From contig NZ_JACIBC010000003.1 of assembly GCF_014195095.1 (NCBI RefSeq), positions 62,001 through 126,000 of the forward strand: DNA of 64,000 nt, in the 5' to 3' direction. This document shows, one piece after another, positions 35,003-43,313 of the stretch. The notes beneath the pieces were generated by a model. That model was given only the letters and a program-made list of their open reading frames with translations. It was not told the DNA's origin and did not search any database. Position numbers and translations under genes: made by a program. The number at the start of each line of letters is the position of its first letter. Within the stretch, counting starts at the first letter, position 1. Origin of the DNA: Rhizobium sp. BK602. GTDB taxonomy: Bacteria; Pseudomonadota; Alphaproteobacteria; Rhizobiales; Rhizobiaceae.

Positions 35003-36376
35003 TCAGGCGAGCGCCGCACGCACATCCGGATCATTCAGTGTCTGGTCGAGCGTCTTCAGGGTTCGCTCGATAATCGCATCGATTTCCGCTTCGGTGCAGC
35101 AAAGCGGCGGCGCATAGCCGAGCACGCCATTGCCGAAGGCGCGGATCACGAGCCCATTGTTCCAGGCGCGATCGAAGATCCTCCGCGAAGGATCGGCCGC
35201 GGCCGGCAGGGGCGTCTTGCGCTCCTTGTCGATGACCAGTTCGATGGCGGCAAGCATGCCGCGGCCGCGCACGTCGCCGACCAGCGGATGTGATGACAAC
35301 GATTGAAGGCCGGCCATCAGCCGCGCGCCCGCCTTGATACCGTTTTCCAGGAGACCGCTCTCATAAAGGCGCAGAACCTCGAGGCCGACAGCCGCGCTGA
35401 CCGGATGGGCCGAATAAGTATAGCCATGACCGATCGCCGCGGCACCCGCGCCATCGGCGATCGTCTGATAGACCTTCTCCGACAGGAAGACGGCGCCCAT
35501 CGGCACGTAGCCGGAGGTCAATCCCTTGGCGGTGGTCATCAGATCGGGAACGATGCCGTCGTCCGAACAAGCGAATAGCGGGCCGGTGCGGCCGAAGCCG
35601 GTGATGACTTCATCGGCGACGAACAGGATGTCGAGTTCGGCGCAGGTGTCGCGCATCGCCTTCATCCATCCGGCCGGCGGCACGAGTACGCCGCCGGAAC
35701 CCTGGATCGGTTCGGCATAGAAGGCCGCCACGCGCTCGGCGCCGATCTCCTCGACCTTGGCACGCAGGGCGGCGACCGATGCGGCGATGATCGCCTGCGG
35801 ATCGGTGCCGACGGGGTTGCGGTAGGCGTAGTGCGTCGGAATCTTATGCTGCCAGTCGAGCGGCATGCCGAATCCGGCATGGAAGACGGGAAGCGCGGTC
35901 AGACCGGCGCCCACGGTGGAGGAGCCGTGATAGCCCTGCTCGAGCGAGATGAACTGATCCTTCGCGGGCTTGCCCAGCGAATGATAGTAATAGCGGATGA
36001 AGCGCACCGTGCTGTCAACGGCGTCGGAGCCGCCCAGCGTGAAATAGACATGATTGAGATCGCCAGGCGCCCGCTCGGCCAGTTCGGCGGCGAGCCGGAT
36101 GGCCGGCTCGGAACCGAGGCTGAAATAGCCGGTCGCATAGGGCAGCTCGCGCATCTGGCGGGCGGCAGCCTCCACGATGCTCTCATGGCCATAGCCGGCA
36201 TTGACGCACCAGAGGCCGGCGAAGCCGTCGAGCATCTGGTGGCCCGATGCATCGGTGACGGTCGCGCCCTTGGCGGATTTCAGCACGCGGACGCCGGCCT
36301 GCTCATGGCCGCGATAGGAGGCGACGGGGTGAACGAGGTGGGCACGATCGAGTTCGACGAGGGAATTGCTCAGCAT
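35003..36376 (-). CDS. class III aminotransferase (omega-amino acid / polyamine type)
   Basis: The 457-residue PLP enzyme has the class III pattern: GLWCVNAGYGHESIVEAA near the N-terminus, YFTLGGSDAVDSTVRFIRYY, QGYHGSSTVGAGLT, ADEVITGFGRTG with the PLP-binding Asp, and TTAKGLTSGYVPMGA with the Schiff-base Lys. The closest functional class is omega-amino-acid:pyruvate or putrescine:pyruvate aminotransferase (SpuC-like), which turns a terminal amine into an aldehyde. Downstream aldehyde dehydrogenases (40783, 43314) would fit. It starts 11 bases after the twin-GNAT gene, so the two form an operon. Confidence 0.9.
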   Translation of the reverse strand: MLSNSLVELDRAHLVHPVASYRGHEQAGVRVLKSAKGATVTDASGHQMLDGFAGLWCVNAGYGHESIVEAAARQMRELPYATGYFSLGSEPAIRLAAELAERAPGDLNHVYFTLGGSDAVDSTVRFIRYYYHSLGKPAKDQFISLEQGYHGSSTVGAGLTALPVFHAGFGMPLDWQHKIPTHYAYRNPVGTDPQAIIAASVAALRAKVEEIGAERVAAFYAEPIQGSGGVLVPPAGWMKAMRDTCAELDILFVADEVITGFGRTGPLFACSDDGIVPDLMTTAKGLTSGYVPMGAVFLSEKVYQTIADGAGAAAIGHGYTYSAHPVSAAVGLEVLRLYESGLLENGIKAGARLMAGLQSLSSHPLVGDVRGRGMLAAIELVIDKERKTPLPAAADPSRRIFDRAWNNGLVIRAFGNGVLGYAPPLCCTEAEIDAIIERTLKTLDQTLNDPDVRAALA

Positions 36377-36387
36377 GATGTCTCTCT

Positions 36388-37224
36388 TCAGCCCAAAGCC
36401 TGGCTGGCCAGGGCAAATGTGTGAACGCTGGAAACGGATGAGGACGTCGCGGGACTGCGGCGCATGGAAATGCCGCCGCCGACATGGGCGAGGCCATGAT
36501 CCAGAAGGAAGGGGGCAAGGCCGGTCTCAGTGCCGGTATCGACGCGCATGAAGACGCCGGGCCGGGCCGAAAACAGGAAGGCGAGCAGGTCCTGGGCCGC
36601 GCGGGTCGTTTCCGCGATGACCGGTCCGCAGAGTTCGCCGCGTCCGAAGGGCCGCCAGGCGGCATAGCCATGAATGACGCCGGCTTCGCGCTGAACCGCC
36701 AGCCGGCCGGCCTGGAAGAGAGCCTTGATGAGCTGGGCGCGGTCGGCGCGATAGGCGATGCGGTCGAGGGCCGCGATCTCGTCAAGATCGGCCTCCGTTG
36801 CCCATTCGACCGCCTCCGGGGCGGTGCAGGCGGCGAGTGTTCCCTGATGCTGGACGATCGTGCCCGTCTTCCTGAAACCGAGGCTTTCATAGAGCGGCAA
36901 GCCGTCCGCCGTTGCCACCAGGCGGCATTCGCGCTGGCCGACGATGTCGAGGGCGGCCTGCATGATGCGCCGGCCAATGCCGCGCCCGCGCATCGATTCA
37001 TCGACGATCACCATATTGATGGTGGCAACCTCGTCGCCATAAGGGGTGACGAAGATCGTCGCGACCACCTTGTCGTTCTCGATCGCCACGAGGCCGTTGC
37101 TGAGTTCGAGCAGCATCTGCCATTCTTCCAGCCGATGCGGCCATCCTGCCTGGCGTGACAGCGCCAGCGCCGATTCAAGGTGAGACTGGTCGAGGGGCCG
37201 AAGGTCGATCGCGGTTGCCTGCAC
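36388..37224 (-). CDS. twin-GNAT acetyltransferase homologue, GTG start
   Basis: The 278-residue protein carries two GNAT-like folds. The N-terminal one (about 5-135) has VDESMRGRGIGRRIMQAAL, the acetyl-CoA motif, and LPLYESLGFRKTG. The C-terminal one (about 140-278) is more divergent and ends in SQALG. GTG 37222-37224 is chosen because GGGAG lies 8-9 bases before it and family similarity (ATAIDLRPLDQSHLESAL) begins just after; upstream codons in the same frame look non-coding. A paralogue is at 54542. It heads a two-gene operon with the aminotransferase. Confidence 0.82.
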   Translation of the reverse strand: MQATAIDLRPLDQSHLESALALSRQAGWPHRLEEWQMLLELSNGLVAIENDKVVATIFVTPYGDEVATINMVIVDESMRGRGIGRRIMQAALDIVGQRECRLVATADGLPLYESLGFRKTGTIVQHQGTLAACTAPEAVEWATEADLDEIAALDRIAYRADRAQLIKALFQAGRLAVQREAGVIHGYAAWRPFGRGELCGPVIAETTRAAQDLLAFLFSARPGVFMRVDTGTETGLAPFLLDHGLAHVGGGISMRRSPATSSSVSSVHTFALASQALG

Positions 37225-37563
37225 AGGCTGTGTCTCCCGTCCGTTGCTTTTCTTTTTTGATAGACCCGCAACGGAAGAAGATCGTCCCGACGACGGCGCC
37301 GCGACGGTATCTTTCACCGTCCGTCGCCATGCTCGCCGCATCTTATGCCGGCTGTTCGGTCCGGAAAGGGCGTGTTTGGAGCCTTTATCGTCCCTTTTTC
37401 GGCAATATGCGCGGGTTTGACGCGCAACTCTCTGCCAAAGCGGCATATGGATACAAAACTTTCTGCTTCCCGGCGGTGCAAATGCGGTGAACCGATGGGG
37501 AAAGGCTGCCTATGATGGTGTCATCAACAGCGCCAGCGCGCCACCCTGTGAGGATCTAAAGAC
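37225..37563. other. divergent intergenic region, no gene
   Basis: This 339-base stretch separates the leftward GNAT-aminotransferase pair from the rightward HAD-oxidase pair. I see no gene. A dyad GACGGT (37303-37308) / ACCGTC (37316-37321) lies about 80 bases from the GNAT start and could be a regulatory site. Both promoters must lie here, but none matches a consensus well enough to mark. Confidence 0.55.
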
Positions 37564-38232
37564 ATGACGACCTTCCGGCCGAAATACATCACCTTCGATT
37601 GCTACGGCACTCTGACGAATTTCCAGATGGCCGAGGCTGCCCAGAAGATTTACGGCGAACAACTCGACCAGCCGCGCATGGCGCAATTCATCAAGAATTT
37701 CGCCGCCTACCGGCTGGATGAGATTCTGGGGGACTGGAAACCCTATAATGAAGTGATCCACAATGCCGTCGAGCGCACCTGCCGCAAGAACGGCGTCACC
37801 TTCCGCGACGAGGATGCCCGTTCGATCTACGACACCGTGCCGAGCTGGGGGCCACATGCGGACGTGCCGGCGGGGCTTGCCAAGGTCGCCAAGGAAATTC
37901 CGCTGGTCATCCTGTCGAACGCGATGAACGAGCAGATCATGCACAATGTCGAAAAGCTCGGCGCACCTTTCCACGCTGTCTTCACGGCGCAGCAGGCCAA
38001 TGCCTACAAGCCGCGCTTCAAGGCCTTCGAATATATGTTCGACATGCTCGGCTGCAATCCGGAAGACGTGCTGCATTGCTCTTCGTCCTTCCGCTATGAC
38101 CTGATGTCGGCCTATGATCTCGGCATCAAGCACAAGGTCTGGGTCAACCGCGGACATGAACCGGCCAATCCCTACTACGAATATACGGAAATCAAGGATA
38201 TTTCCGGCCTGCCCGGCGTCGTCGGGCTCTGA
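37564..38232 (+). CDS. HAD-superfamily type II protein (L-2-haloacid dehalogenase-like)
   Basis: The 222-residue protein has ITFDCYGTLTN (nucleophile Asp12, and again no second Asp, as in dehalogenases), PLVILSNAMNEQ (motif II Ser), a Lys in ANAYKPRFKAFEY, and HCSSSFRYDLMSAYDLG in the C-terminal part. The CYGTL block and the SSS-x-x-YD block match haloacid dehalogenase type II proteins. It is followed 13 bases later by a PuuB-like oxidase, so a shared pathway is likely. No halogenated substrate is implied by the neighbours. It is a distant relative of the HAD at 33999. Confidence 0.87.
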   Translation: MTTFRPKYITFDCYGTLTNFQMAEAAQKIYGEQLDQPRMAQFIKNFAAYRLDEILGDWKPYNEVIHNAVERTCRKNGVTFRDEDARSIYDTVPSWGPHADVPAGLAKVAKEIPLVILSNAMNEQIMHNVEKLGAPFHAVFTAQQANAYKPRFKAFEYMFDMLGCNPEDVLHCSSSFRYDLMSAYDLGIKHKVWVNRGHEPANPYYEYTEIKDISGLPGVVGL

Positions 38233-38245
38233 CGGGGAGACCGCC

Positions 38246-39523
38246 ATGCAATTCAAGTCCTATTGGCACGACACCGCCCCCCGCTTTGAAAAGCAGAGCA
38301 CCGCGCCGGTCGAAGGTCACTACGATGTCGCGGTAATCGGCGGCGGCTTCAGTGGACTGGGGGCAGCACGCCAGCTTGCCAAGGCGGGCGCCAGGGTCGT
38401 CGTGCTGGAGGCGGGCACGGTCGGCTGCGGCGCATCCGGCCGCAATGGCGGTCACCTCAACAATGGCATCGCCCATAGCTTCATCGCCGCCAAGGAAGAG
38501 CTCGGGGTCGAACGGGCGAAGGCGCTCTATCGCGCCTTCGACGATGCCGTCGATACGGTCGAGCGGATCATTGCCGAGGAAGGCATAGACTGCAATTTCC
38601 GCCGCGCCGGCAAGCTGAAGCTTGCATCGAAACCGGCGCATTTCGACAGCATTGCCCGCAATTTCGAGGCGGTCCATCGCGAGATCGACTCGGATACCGC
38701 GCTGCTGACGGCCGCCGACCTCAAGGGCGAAATCGGATCGTCATCCTTCCATGGCGCGATGCTCTCCAAGAAGAGCGCCATGATGCATATGGGCCGCTAT
38801 GTGGTTGGCCTTGCCGAGGCGGCGGTGCGCAGTGGTGCGGTGATCCATGAGAATGCCGCCGTGACCGACCGGAAGGTCAATGGCGGACGGCATGAATTGA
38901 CGACTGCGCGCGGCAAGCTGACGGCGGACAACGTGTTTCTGGCAACCGGCGCCTATACGCCCAGCATTTTCAGCTATTTTCGCCGCCGTATCATCTCGGT
39001 CGGCAGCTTCATCATCGCGACGCGTCCGCTGACCGAGGCTGAAGTGGCTGCAACCATGCCCGGCAACCGCACCTGCGTCACCTCGCTCAATATCGGCAAT
39101 TATTTCCGGCTTGCTCCGGACAATCGCCTGATCTTCGGCGGCCGAGCGCGGTTTTCGGCGACGTCGGACCAGCAATCCGATGCCAAGAGCGGTGAAATCC
39201 TGCGCGCCAGCCTGGCGGAAATCTTCCCGCATCTGGCCAAGATCGAGATCGACTATTGCTGGGGCGGTCTGGTCGACATGACGAAGGACCGCTTCCCGCG
39301 CGCCGGCTATGTCGACGGGCTGTGGTACGCGATGGGCTATTCCGGCCATGGCGCGCAGATGGCGACCCATATGGGCATGATGATCGCCGATGCCATCCTC
39401 GGCAAGGCCGACCGAAACCCGGTCAAGGATCTCGCCTGGCCGGCGGTCCCCGGTCATTTCGGCAAGCCCTGGTTCCTGCCGCTGGTCGGCGCCTATTACA
39501 AGACGCTCGACCGGTTCCAATAG
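38246..39523 (+). CDS. PuuB-like FAD-dependent oxidase (gamma-glutamylputrescine oxidase family)
   Basis: The 425-residue flavoprotein has VAVIGGGFSGLGAARQLAKAG for the FAD, EAGTVGCGASGRNGGHLNNG in the family position where PuuB and related oxidases have SGRNGG, and a C-terminal GYSGHGAQMATHMGMMIAD. PuuB oxidises gamma-glutamylputrescine to the aldehyde; homologues use other N-alkyl amines. ATG 38246 is chosen over upstream starts because GGGGAGACCGCC precedes it and the family begins MQFKSYW. It is cotranscribed with the HAD gene. A role in polyamine or related amine oxidation is inferred. Confidence 0.88.
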   Translation: MQFKSYWHDTAPRFEKQSTAPVEGHYDVAVIGGGFSGLGAARQLAKAGARVVVLEAGTVGCGASGRNGGHLNNGIAHSFIAAKEELGVERAKALYRAFDDAVDTVERIIAEEGIDCNFRRAGKLKLASKPAHFDSIARNFEAVHREIDSDTALLTAADLKGEIGSSSFHGAMLSKKSAMMHMGRYVVGLAEAAVRSGAVIHENAAVTDRKVNGGRHELTTARGKLTADNVFLATGAYTPSIFSYFRRRIISVGSFIIATRPLTEAEVAATMPGNRTCVTSLNIGNYFRLAPDNRLIFGGRARFSATSDQQSDAKSGEILRASLAEIFPHLAKIEIDYCWGGLVDMTKDRFPRAGYVDGLWYAMGYSGHGAQMATHMGMMIADAILGKADRNPVKDLAWPAVPGHFGKPWFLPLVGAYYKTLDRFQ

Positions 39524-39539
39524 TCGGAGATTTCCAAAA

Positions 39540-39938
39540 TCATGCCGCTGCCGGGATGCGGGCAATGACCTTGATCTCGAAGTCGAAGCCAGCGAGCCAG
39601 TTCACGCCGATTGCGGTCCAGTTCGGATAGGGCGGCTCGCTGAAAACCGTCTGTTTGACGGCCATGATTGTCGGAAACTGGTTCTCAGGATCGGTGTGGA
39701 ATGTCGTGACATCCACAATATCATCAAGCGTGCAACCTGCCGCGCCCAGCGTCGCCTTGAGGTTTTCGAAGGCCAATTGCACCTGGCGTTCGAAATCCGG
39801 TTCGGGCGTTCCGTCTGAACGGCTGCCGACTTGCCCCGACACGAACAGAAGATCACCGGACCGAATGGCGGCTGAATAGCCGTGCTCTTCATAAAGGGCA
39901 TGCCGGTCGGCAGGGAAGATTGCTTGGCGTTTGGTCAT
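39540..39938 (-). CDS. RidA-family protein lacking the usual catalytic arginine
   Basis: The 132-residue protein shows the YjgF/Rid fold: GDLLFVSGQVGSR, FERQVQLAFENLKATLGAAG, and FEIKVIARIP with the conserved Glu. In active RidA imine deaminases an Arg sits in a P-A-R-S/T block before the last strands; here the block reads PYPNWTAIGV, with no Arg. So it may belong to a non-deaminase Rid subgroup. It is divergent from a TetR regulator with a triple operator between them, and converges with the oxidase gene. Confidence 0.88.
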   Translation of the reverse strand: MTKRQAIFPADRHALYEEHGYSAAIRSGDLLFVSGQVGSRSDGTPEPDFERQVQLAFENLKATLGAAGCTLDDIVDVTTFHTDPENQFPTIMAVKQTVFSEPPYPNWTAIGVNWLAGFDFEIKVIARIPAAA

Positions 39939-40020
39939 TGCTGCTCTTTCTTCATCGACGTTAATGGGCGCCAGACAAGTGCGGCGCGAACTGTGGGCTT
40001 CACAGGCTGCAGCATCATCT

Positions 40021-40089
40021 GATATACGGAACGTATGTGAAATATCCATATACGCTCCGTATGTCAAATTCATATACGAGGCGTATATG
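40021..40089. promoter_or_regulatory. three 19-bp palindromic operators for the TetR regulator
   Basis: The element xATATACG-N3-CGTATxTx occurs three times: 40021-40039 (GATATACG/CGTATGTG), 40047-40065 (CATATACG/CGTATGTC) and 40071-40089 (CATATACG/CGTATATG, a perfect dyad). They are spaced 26 and 24 bases apart in the 165-base region between ridA-like and tetR genes; the last ends 14 bases before the TetR ATG. Confidence 0.85.
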
Positions 40090-40103
40090 AATTTGAGGAC
40101 AAA

Positions 40104-40694
40104 ATGGCGAAACGACGTGTCGAGACGATGGAGGAGAATCGCGCCAAGCTGATCGCGGCCGCGCGAAAGGCCTTCGCTGAAAAAGGGTATTCGGCCGCCT
40201 CGATGGATGAACTGACCGCCGAAGTCGGCCTGACTCGGGGCGCGCTCTACCATAATTTCGGCGACAAGCGTGGGCTTCTGGCGGCTGTTGTCGATCAGAT
40301 CGACTCGGAAATGGCGTCACGCGCCCAAGAGATCGGCGTGCTCGCGGATGATGATTGGAAGGGTCTGCTTGCCGAAGGCGCGGCCTATATCGAGATGGCG
40401 CTTGTTCCGGAGGTCCAGCGCATCGTTCTGCTTGACGGACCGGCAGTACTGGGCGATCCGTCGAAATGGCCCAGTCAAAGCAGCTGCCTTCGGGCAACCA
40501 AGCAGACGGTGGAACGTCTCATTGCCCAAAAGACCCTAAAGCCGGTCGATGCGGAGGCGGCCGCCCGGCTTCTCAGCGGCGCGGCACTCAATGCCGCTCT
40601 CTGGGTCGCGGCCAGCGACGAGCCGCGGCATGTGCTGCCTAAGGCCGTCGAGACCTTCCAAGCCTTAGCTTCGGGCCTTCTTATGAAGGCGTGA
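40104..40694 (+). CDS. TetR-family repressor
   Basis: The 196-residue protein has a TetR helix-turn-helix (LIAAARKAFAEKGYSAASMDELTAEVGLTRGALYHNFGDKRGLLAAV in family register; key parts AFAEKGYSAAS, VGLTRGALYHNFGDKRGLL) and a C-terminal helical ligand domain of the TetR_C type. It is preceded closely by three palindromes and is divergent from the RidA-like gene, so it most likely represses itself and that gene. The inducer is unknown. Confidence 0.93.
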   Translation: MAKRRVETMEENRAKLIAAARKAFAEKGYSAASMDELTAEVGLTRGALYHNFGDKRGLLAAVVDQIDSEMASRAQEIGVLADDDWKGLLAEGAAYIEMALVPEVQRIVLLDGPAVLGDPSKWPSQSSCLRATKQTVERLIAQKTLKPVDAEAAARLLSGAALNAALWVAASDEPRHVLPKAVETFQALASGLLMKA

Positions 40695-40742
40695 ATTCGT
40701 GACGGCGCGGAAGCCGCCACGATGTTTGTGCTGCACGTCGAT

Positions 40743-40772
40743 AAGGGCGCGGCTTTCGCCGTCGCCCTTTCC
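40743..40772. terminator. hairpin between tetR and gabD ends
   Basis: AAGGGCG (40743-40749) pairs with CGCCCTT (40763-40769), with an inner GGC/GCC pairing around TTTC. It ends in TTTCC. It lies between convergent genes and could terminate both. Confidence 0.6.
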
Positions 40773-40782
40773 AGCCGCCATG

Positions 40783-42240
40783 TCAGGCAAGTCCGCCGAT
40801 GTGGAAGGTCTTGATTTCGAGATATTCCTCGATGCCGAGCTGCGAGCCTTCGCGGCCGAGACCGGATTGCTTGACGCCGCCGAAGGGGGCGACTTCCGTG
40901 GAGATCGCGCCGGTGTTCAGGCCCACCATGCCGAATTCCAGCGCTTCGCCGACTGCCCAGGAGCGCTTGAGGCTCTGGGTGTAGAAATAGGCCGCCAGTC
41001 CGAAGGGGGTGCCGTTGGCGATGGCGATCGCTTCCTCGTCGGTCTTGAAGCGGAAGAGGGGGGCGACCGGCCCGAAGGTTTCTTCGCTCGCCAGTAGCAT
41101 ATCAGTGGTGGCACCCGACAGGACGACCGGAGCGGCATATTGGCGGCCGTCCGGCAGGCTCGAAGCCGTCGCGATGATCTTGGCGCCCTTTTCGACCGCA
41201 TCACTGACGTGGCGCTCGATCTTGTCGATGGCGGCGGCATTGATCATCGGGCCGATATCGACGCCCGCCTGCGTACCCGGACCGACCTTCATGGCGGAAA
41301 CACGGGCAGACAGCTTTGCGGCAAAGGCATCGTACACGCCGTCCTGCACCAGGATGCGGTTGGAGCAGACGCAGGTCTGGCCGCCATTGCGGAATTTCGA
41401 GGCGATGGCACCTTCGACGGCAAGGTCGAGATCGGCGTCGTCGAAAACGATGAAGGGGGCATTGCCGCCGAGCTCGAGGCTGAGCCGCTTGATACTGTCG
41501 GCTGCGCCACGCATCAGAAGCGAGCCGACGCGGGTGGAGCCGGTGAAGGAAATCTTGCGGACCGTTTCGTTGCGCAGCAACTCGTTGCCGATCTCGGTCG
41601 GCAGGCCGGTGACGATGTTGATGACGCCGGCGGGAATGCCGGCGCGTTCGGCGAGCACACCCAGCGCCAGCGCCGAATAAGGCGTGAAATCGGATGGCTT
41701 GATGACGACGGTGCAGCCGGCGGCCAGTGCCGGAGCGACCTTGCGGGTGATCATCGCGTTCGGAAAATTCCAGGGCGTGATGATGCCGCAGACGCCGACC
41801 GGTTCCTTCAGCACGACGATGCGCCGGTCCGGGGTCGGCGAGGGGATGGTACCGCCGTTGATGCGGCGAGCTTCCTCGGCAAACCATTTGACGAAGGAGG
41901 CGCCGTAACGGATCTCGCCACGTGCCTCGGCGAGCGGCTTGCCCTGTTCCGTCGTCAGGATCAGGCCGAGATCGTCGCAATGCTCGATCATCAGATCGTG
42001 CCAGGCTTCCAGCAGTTTCGCCCGTTCGGCATGGGTCTTGGCGCGCCAGGCGGGAAAGGCGGCGTTCGCGGCCTCGATCGCGGCGCGGGTCTCCGTCCCG
42101 TCCATATCGGGAACCGTGCCCATCACCGTTTGCGTGGCCGGGTCGATGACGTCGACGGTCTTGCCGGAGCCGGCATTGCGCCAGATTCCGTCGATGAGGC
42201 CCTGCTGGCGAAACAGGCTCTTGTCCTTGAGGTCGATCAT
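40783..42240 (-). CDS. gabD: succinate-semialdehyde dehydrogenase, NADP-type
   Basis: The 485-residue aldehyde dehydrogenase has the GabD hallmarks: TTEQGKPLAEARGE, ITPWNFPNAMITRK, SFTGSTRVGSLLM, general base Glu in LELGGNAPFIVF, catalytic Cys in NGGQTCVCSNR, and SEETFGPVAPLFRF. It oxidises succinate semialdehyde to succinate, ending GABA or putrescine breakdown in the TCA cycle. It is the last gene of a leftward series (ALDH 43314, TtuC-like 42261, gabD) with 9-20-base gaps, most likely one operon. Substrate range could extend to glutarate semialdehyde. Confidence 0.9.
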   Translation of the reverse strand: MIDLKDKSLFRQQGLIDGIWRNAGSGKTVDVIDPATQTVMGTVPDMDGTETRAAIEAANAAFPAWRAKTHAERAKLLEAWHDLMIEHCDDLGLILTTEQGKPLAEARGEIRYGASFVKWFAEEARRINGGTIPSPTPDRRIVVLKEPVGVCGIITPWNFPNAMITRKVAPALAAGCTVVIKPSDFTPYSALALGVLAERAGIPAGVINIVTGLPTEIGNELLRNETVRKISFTGSTRVGSLLMRGAADSIKRLSLELGGNAPFIVFDDADLDLAVEGAIASKFRNGGQTCVCSNRILVQDGVYDAFAAKLSARVSAMKVGPGTQAGVDIGPMINAAAIDKIERHVSDAVEKGAKIIATASSLPDGRQYAAPVVLSGATTDMLLASEETFGPVAPLFRFKTDEEAIAIANGTPFGLAAYFYTQSLKRSWAVGEALEFGMVGLNTGAISTEVAPFGGVKQSGLGREGSQLGIEEYLEIKTFHIGGLA

Positions 42241-42260
42241 GATGGTCGTTTCCTTGTCTG

Positions 42261-43304
42261 TCAGGCGAGTGCGTTCAGCACGGCATGGGTGATGGTGTCG
42301 GTCTTGTCCTTGCCCGGCACCGTGCCGATCCCGCTCTCGGTCGCGGCGGCAATGGCGCGCATGATGGCATCGGCGGCGGTCTTTTCGCCGAGGTGCTCCA
42401 GCATCATGGCGCCAGACCAGATTGCTGCGATCGGATTGGCGATGCCGAGATGGGCGATATCGGGCGCGGAGCCATGCACCGGCTCGAACATCGACGGCGC
42501 ATTGCGGTCTGGGTTGAGATTGGCGGAGGCGGCGAAACCGAGGCCGCCCTGGATGGCAGCGCCAAGGTCGGTCAGGATATCGCCGAACAGGTTTGAGGCG
42601 ACGATGACGTCGAGGCTTTCCGGCGCCATCACCATGCGCGCCGCCATGGCGTCGATATGGTAACTGGTCACGGTGACATCGGGATATTCCCTGGCGAGCC
42701 GGGCGGTGATCTCGTCCCAGAACACCATCGAATATTTCTGCGCATTCGACTTGGTGACGGAGGCGAGCTTGCCGCGGCGCGCGCGGGCCTGTTCGAAACC
42801 GAAGCGCAGGATGCGCTCGACGCCGGTCCTCGTGAAGATCGAGGTTTCGACGGCGACTTCATTCTGTGTGCCCTGATGCACGCGCCCGCCGGCGCCGGAA
42901 TATTCGCCCTCGGTATTCTCGCGAATGCAGAGAATATCGAAGTCGCGGGCCTTCAGCGGCCCCTCGACGCCCGGCAGCAGCCGGTGCGGGCGGATATTGG
43001 CATATTGCTCGAAGGCCTTGCGGATCGGCAGAAGCAGGCCGTGCAGCGAAACGGAATCAGGCACCTCCGCCGGCCAGCCGACCGCGCCGAGCAGGATGGC
43101 ATCGAAGCCGCGCAAGGTCTCGATGCCGTCAACCGGCATCATCGCGCCGGTTTCCTTGTAGTAGGCGCAGGACCATGGGAAGCTGGTCGGCTGAAGCCCG
43201 AAGCCAGCGGTTGCGGCCACCTTTTCCAGCACCTGCCATGCCGCTGAAATGACGTCCTTGCCGATGCCGTCACCGGGGATGAGAGCGATGCTGTAGGTCT
43301 TCAT
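42261..43304 (-). CDS. tartrate dehydrogenase-like isopropylmalate/isocitrate family enzyme
   Basis: The 347-residue enzyme has IALIPGDGIGKDV at the N-terminus, RENTEGEYSGAGGR (substrate-binding), SVTKSNAQKYSMVFWDE with the catalytic Lys, and SNLFGDILTDLGA with the metal-binding Asp. Features such as AVGWPAEVPDSVSLHGLLLPIRKAFEQYANIRP (read as VPDSVSLHGLLLPIR) match tartrate dehydrogenase/decarboxylase (TtuC, YeaU) more than LeuB. These enzymes oxidise D-malate or tartrate with NAD and Mn. Its link with two aldehyde dehydrogenases suggests a hydroxyacid intermediate in the pathway. Confidence 0.87.
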   Translation of the reverse strand: MKTYSIALIPGDGIGKDVISAAWQVLEKVAATAGFGLQPTSFPWSCAYYKETGAMMPVDGIETLRGFDAILLGAVGWPAEVPDSVSLHGLLLPIRKAFEQYANIRPHRLLPGVEGPLKARDFDILCIRENTEGEYSGAGGRVHQGTQNEVAVETSIFTRTGVERILRFGFEQARARRGKLASVTKSNAQKYSMVFWDEITARLAREYPDVTVTSYHIDAMAARMVMAPESLDVIVASNLFGDILTDLGAAIQGGLGFAASANLNPDRNAPSMFEPVHGSAPDIAHLGIANPIAAIWSGAMMLEHLGEKTAADAIMRAIAAATESGIGTVPGKDKTDTITHAVLNALA

Positions 43305-43313
43305 GGTCTTTCC

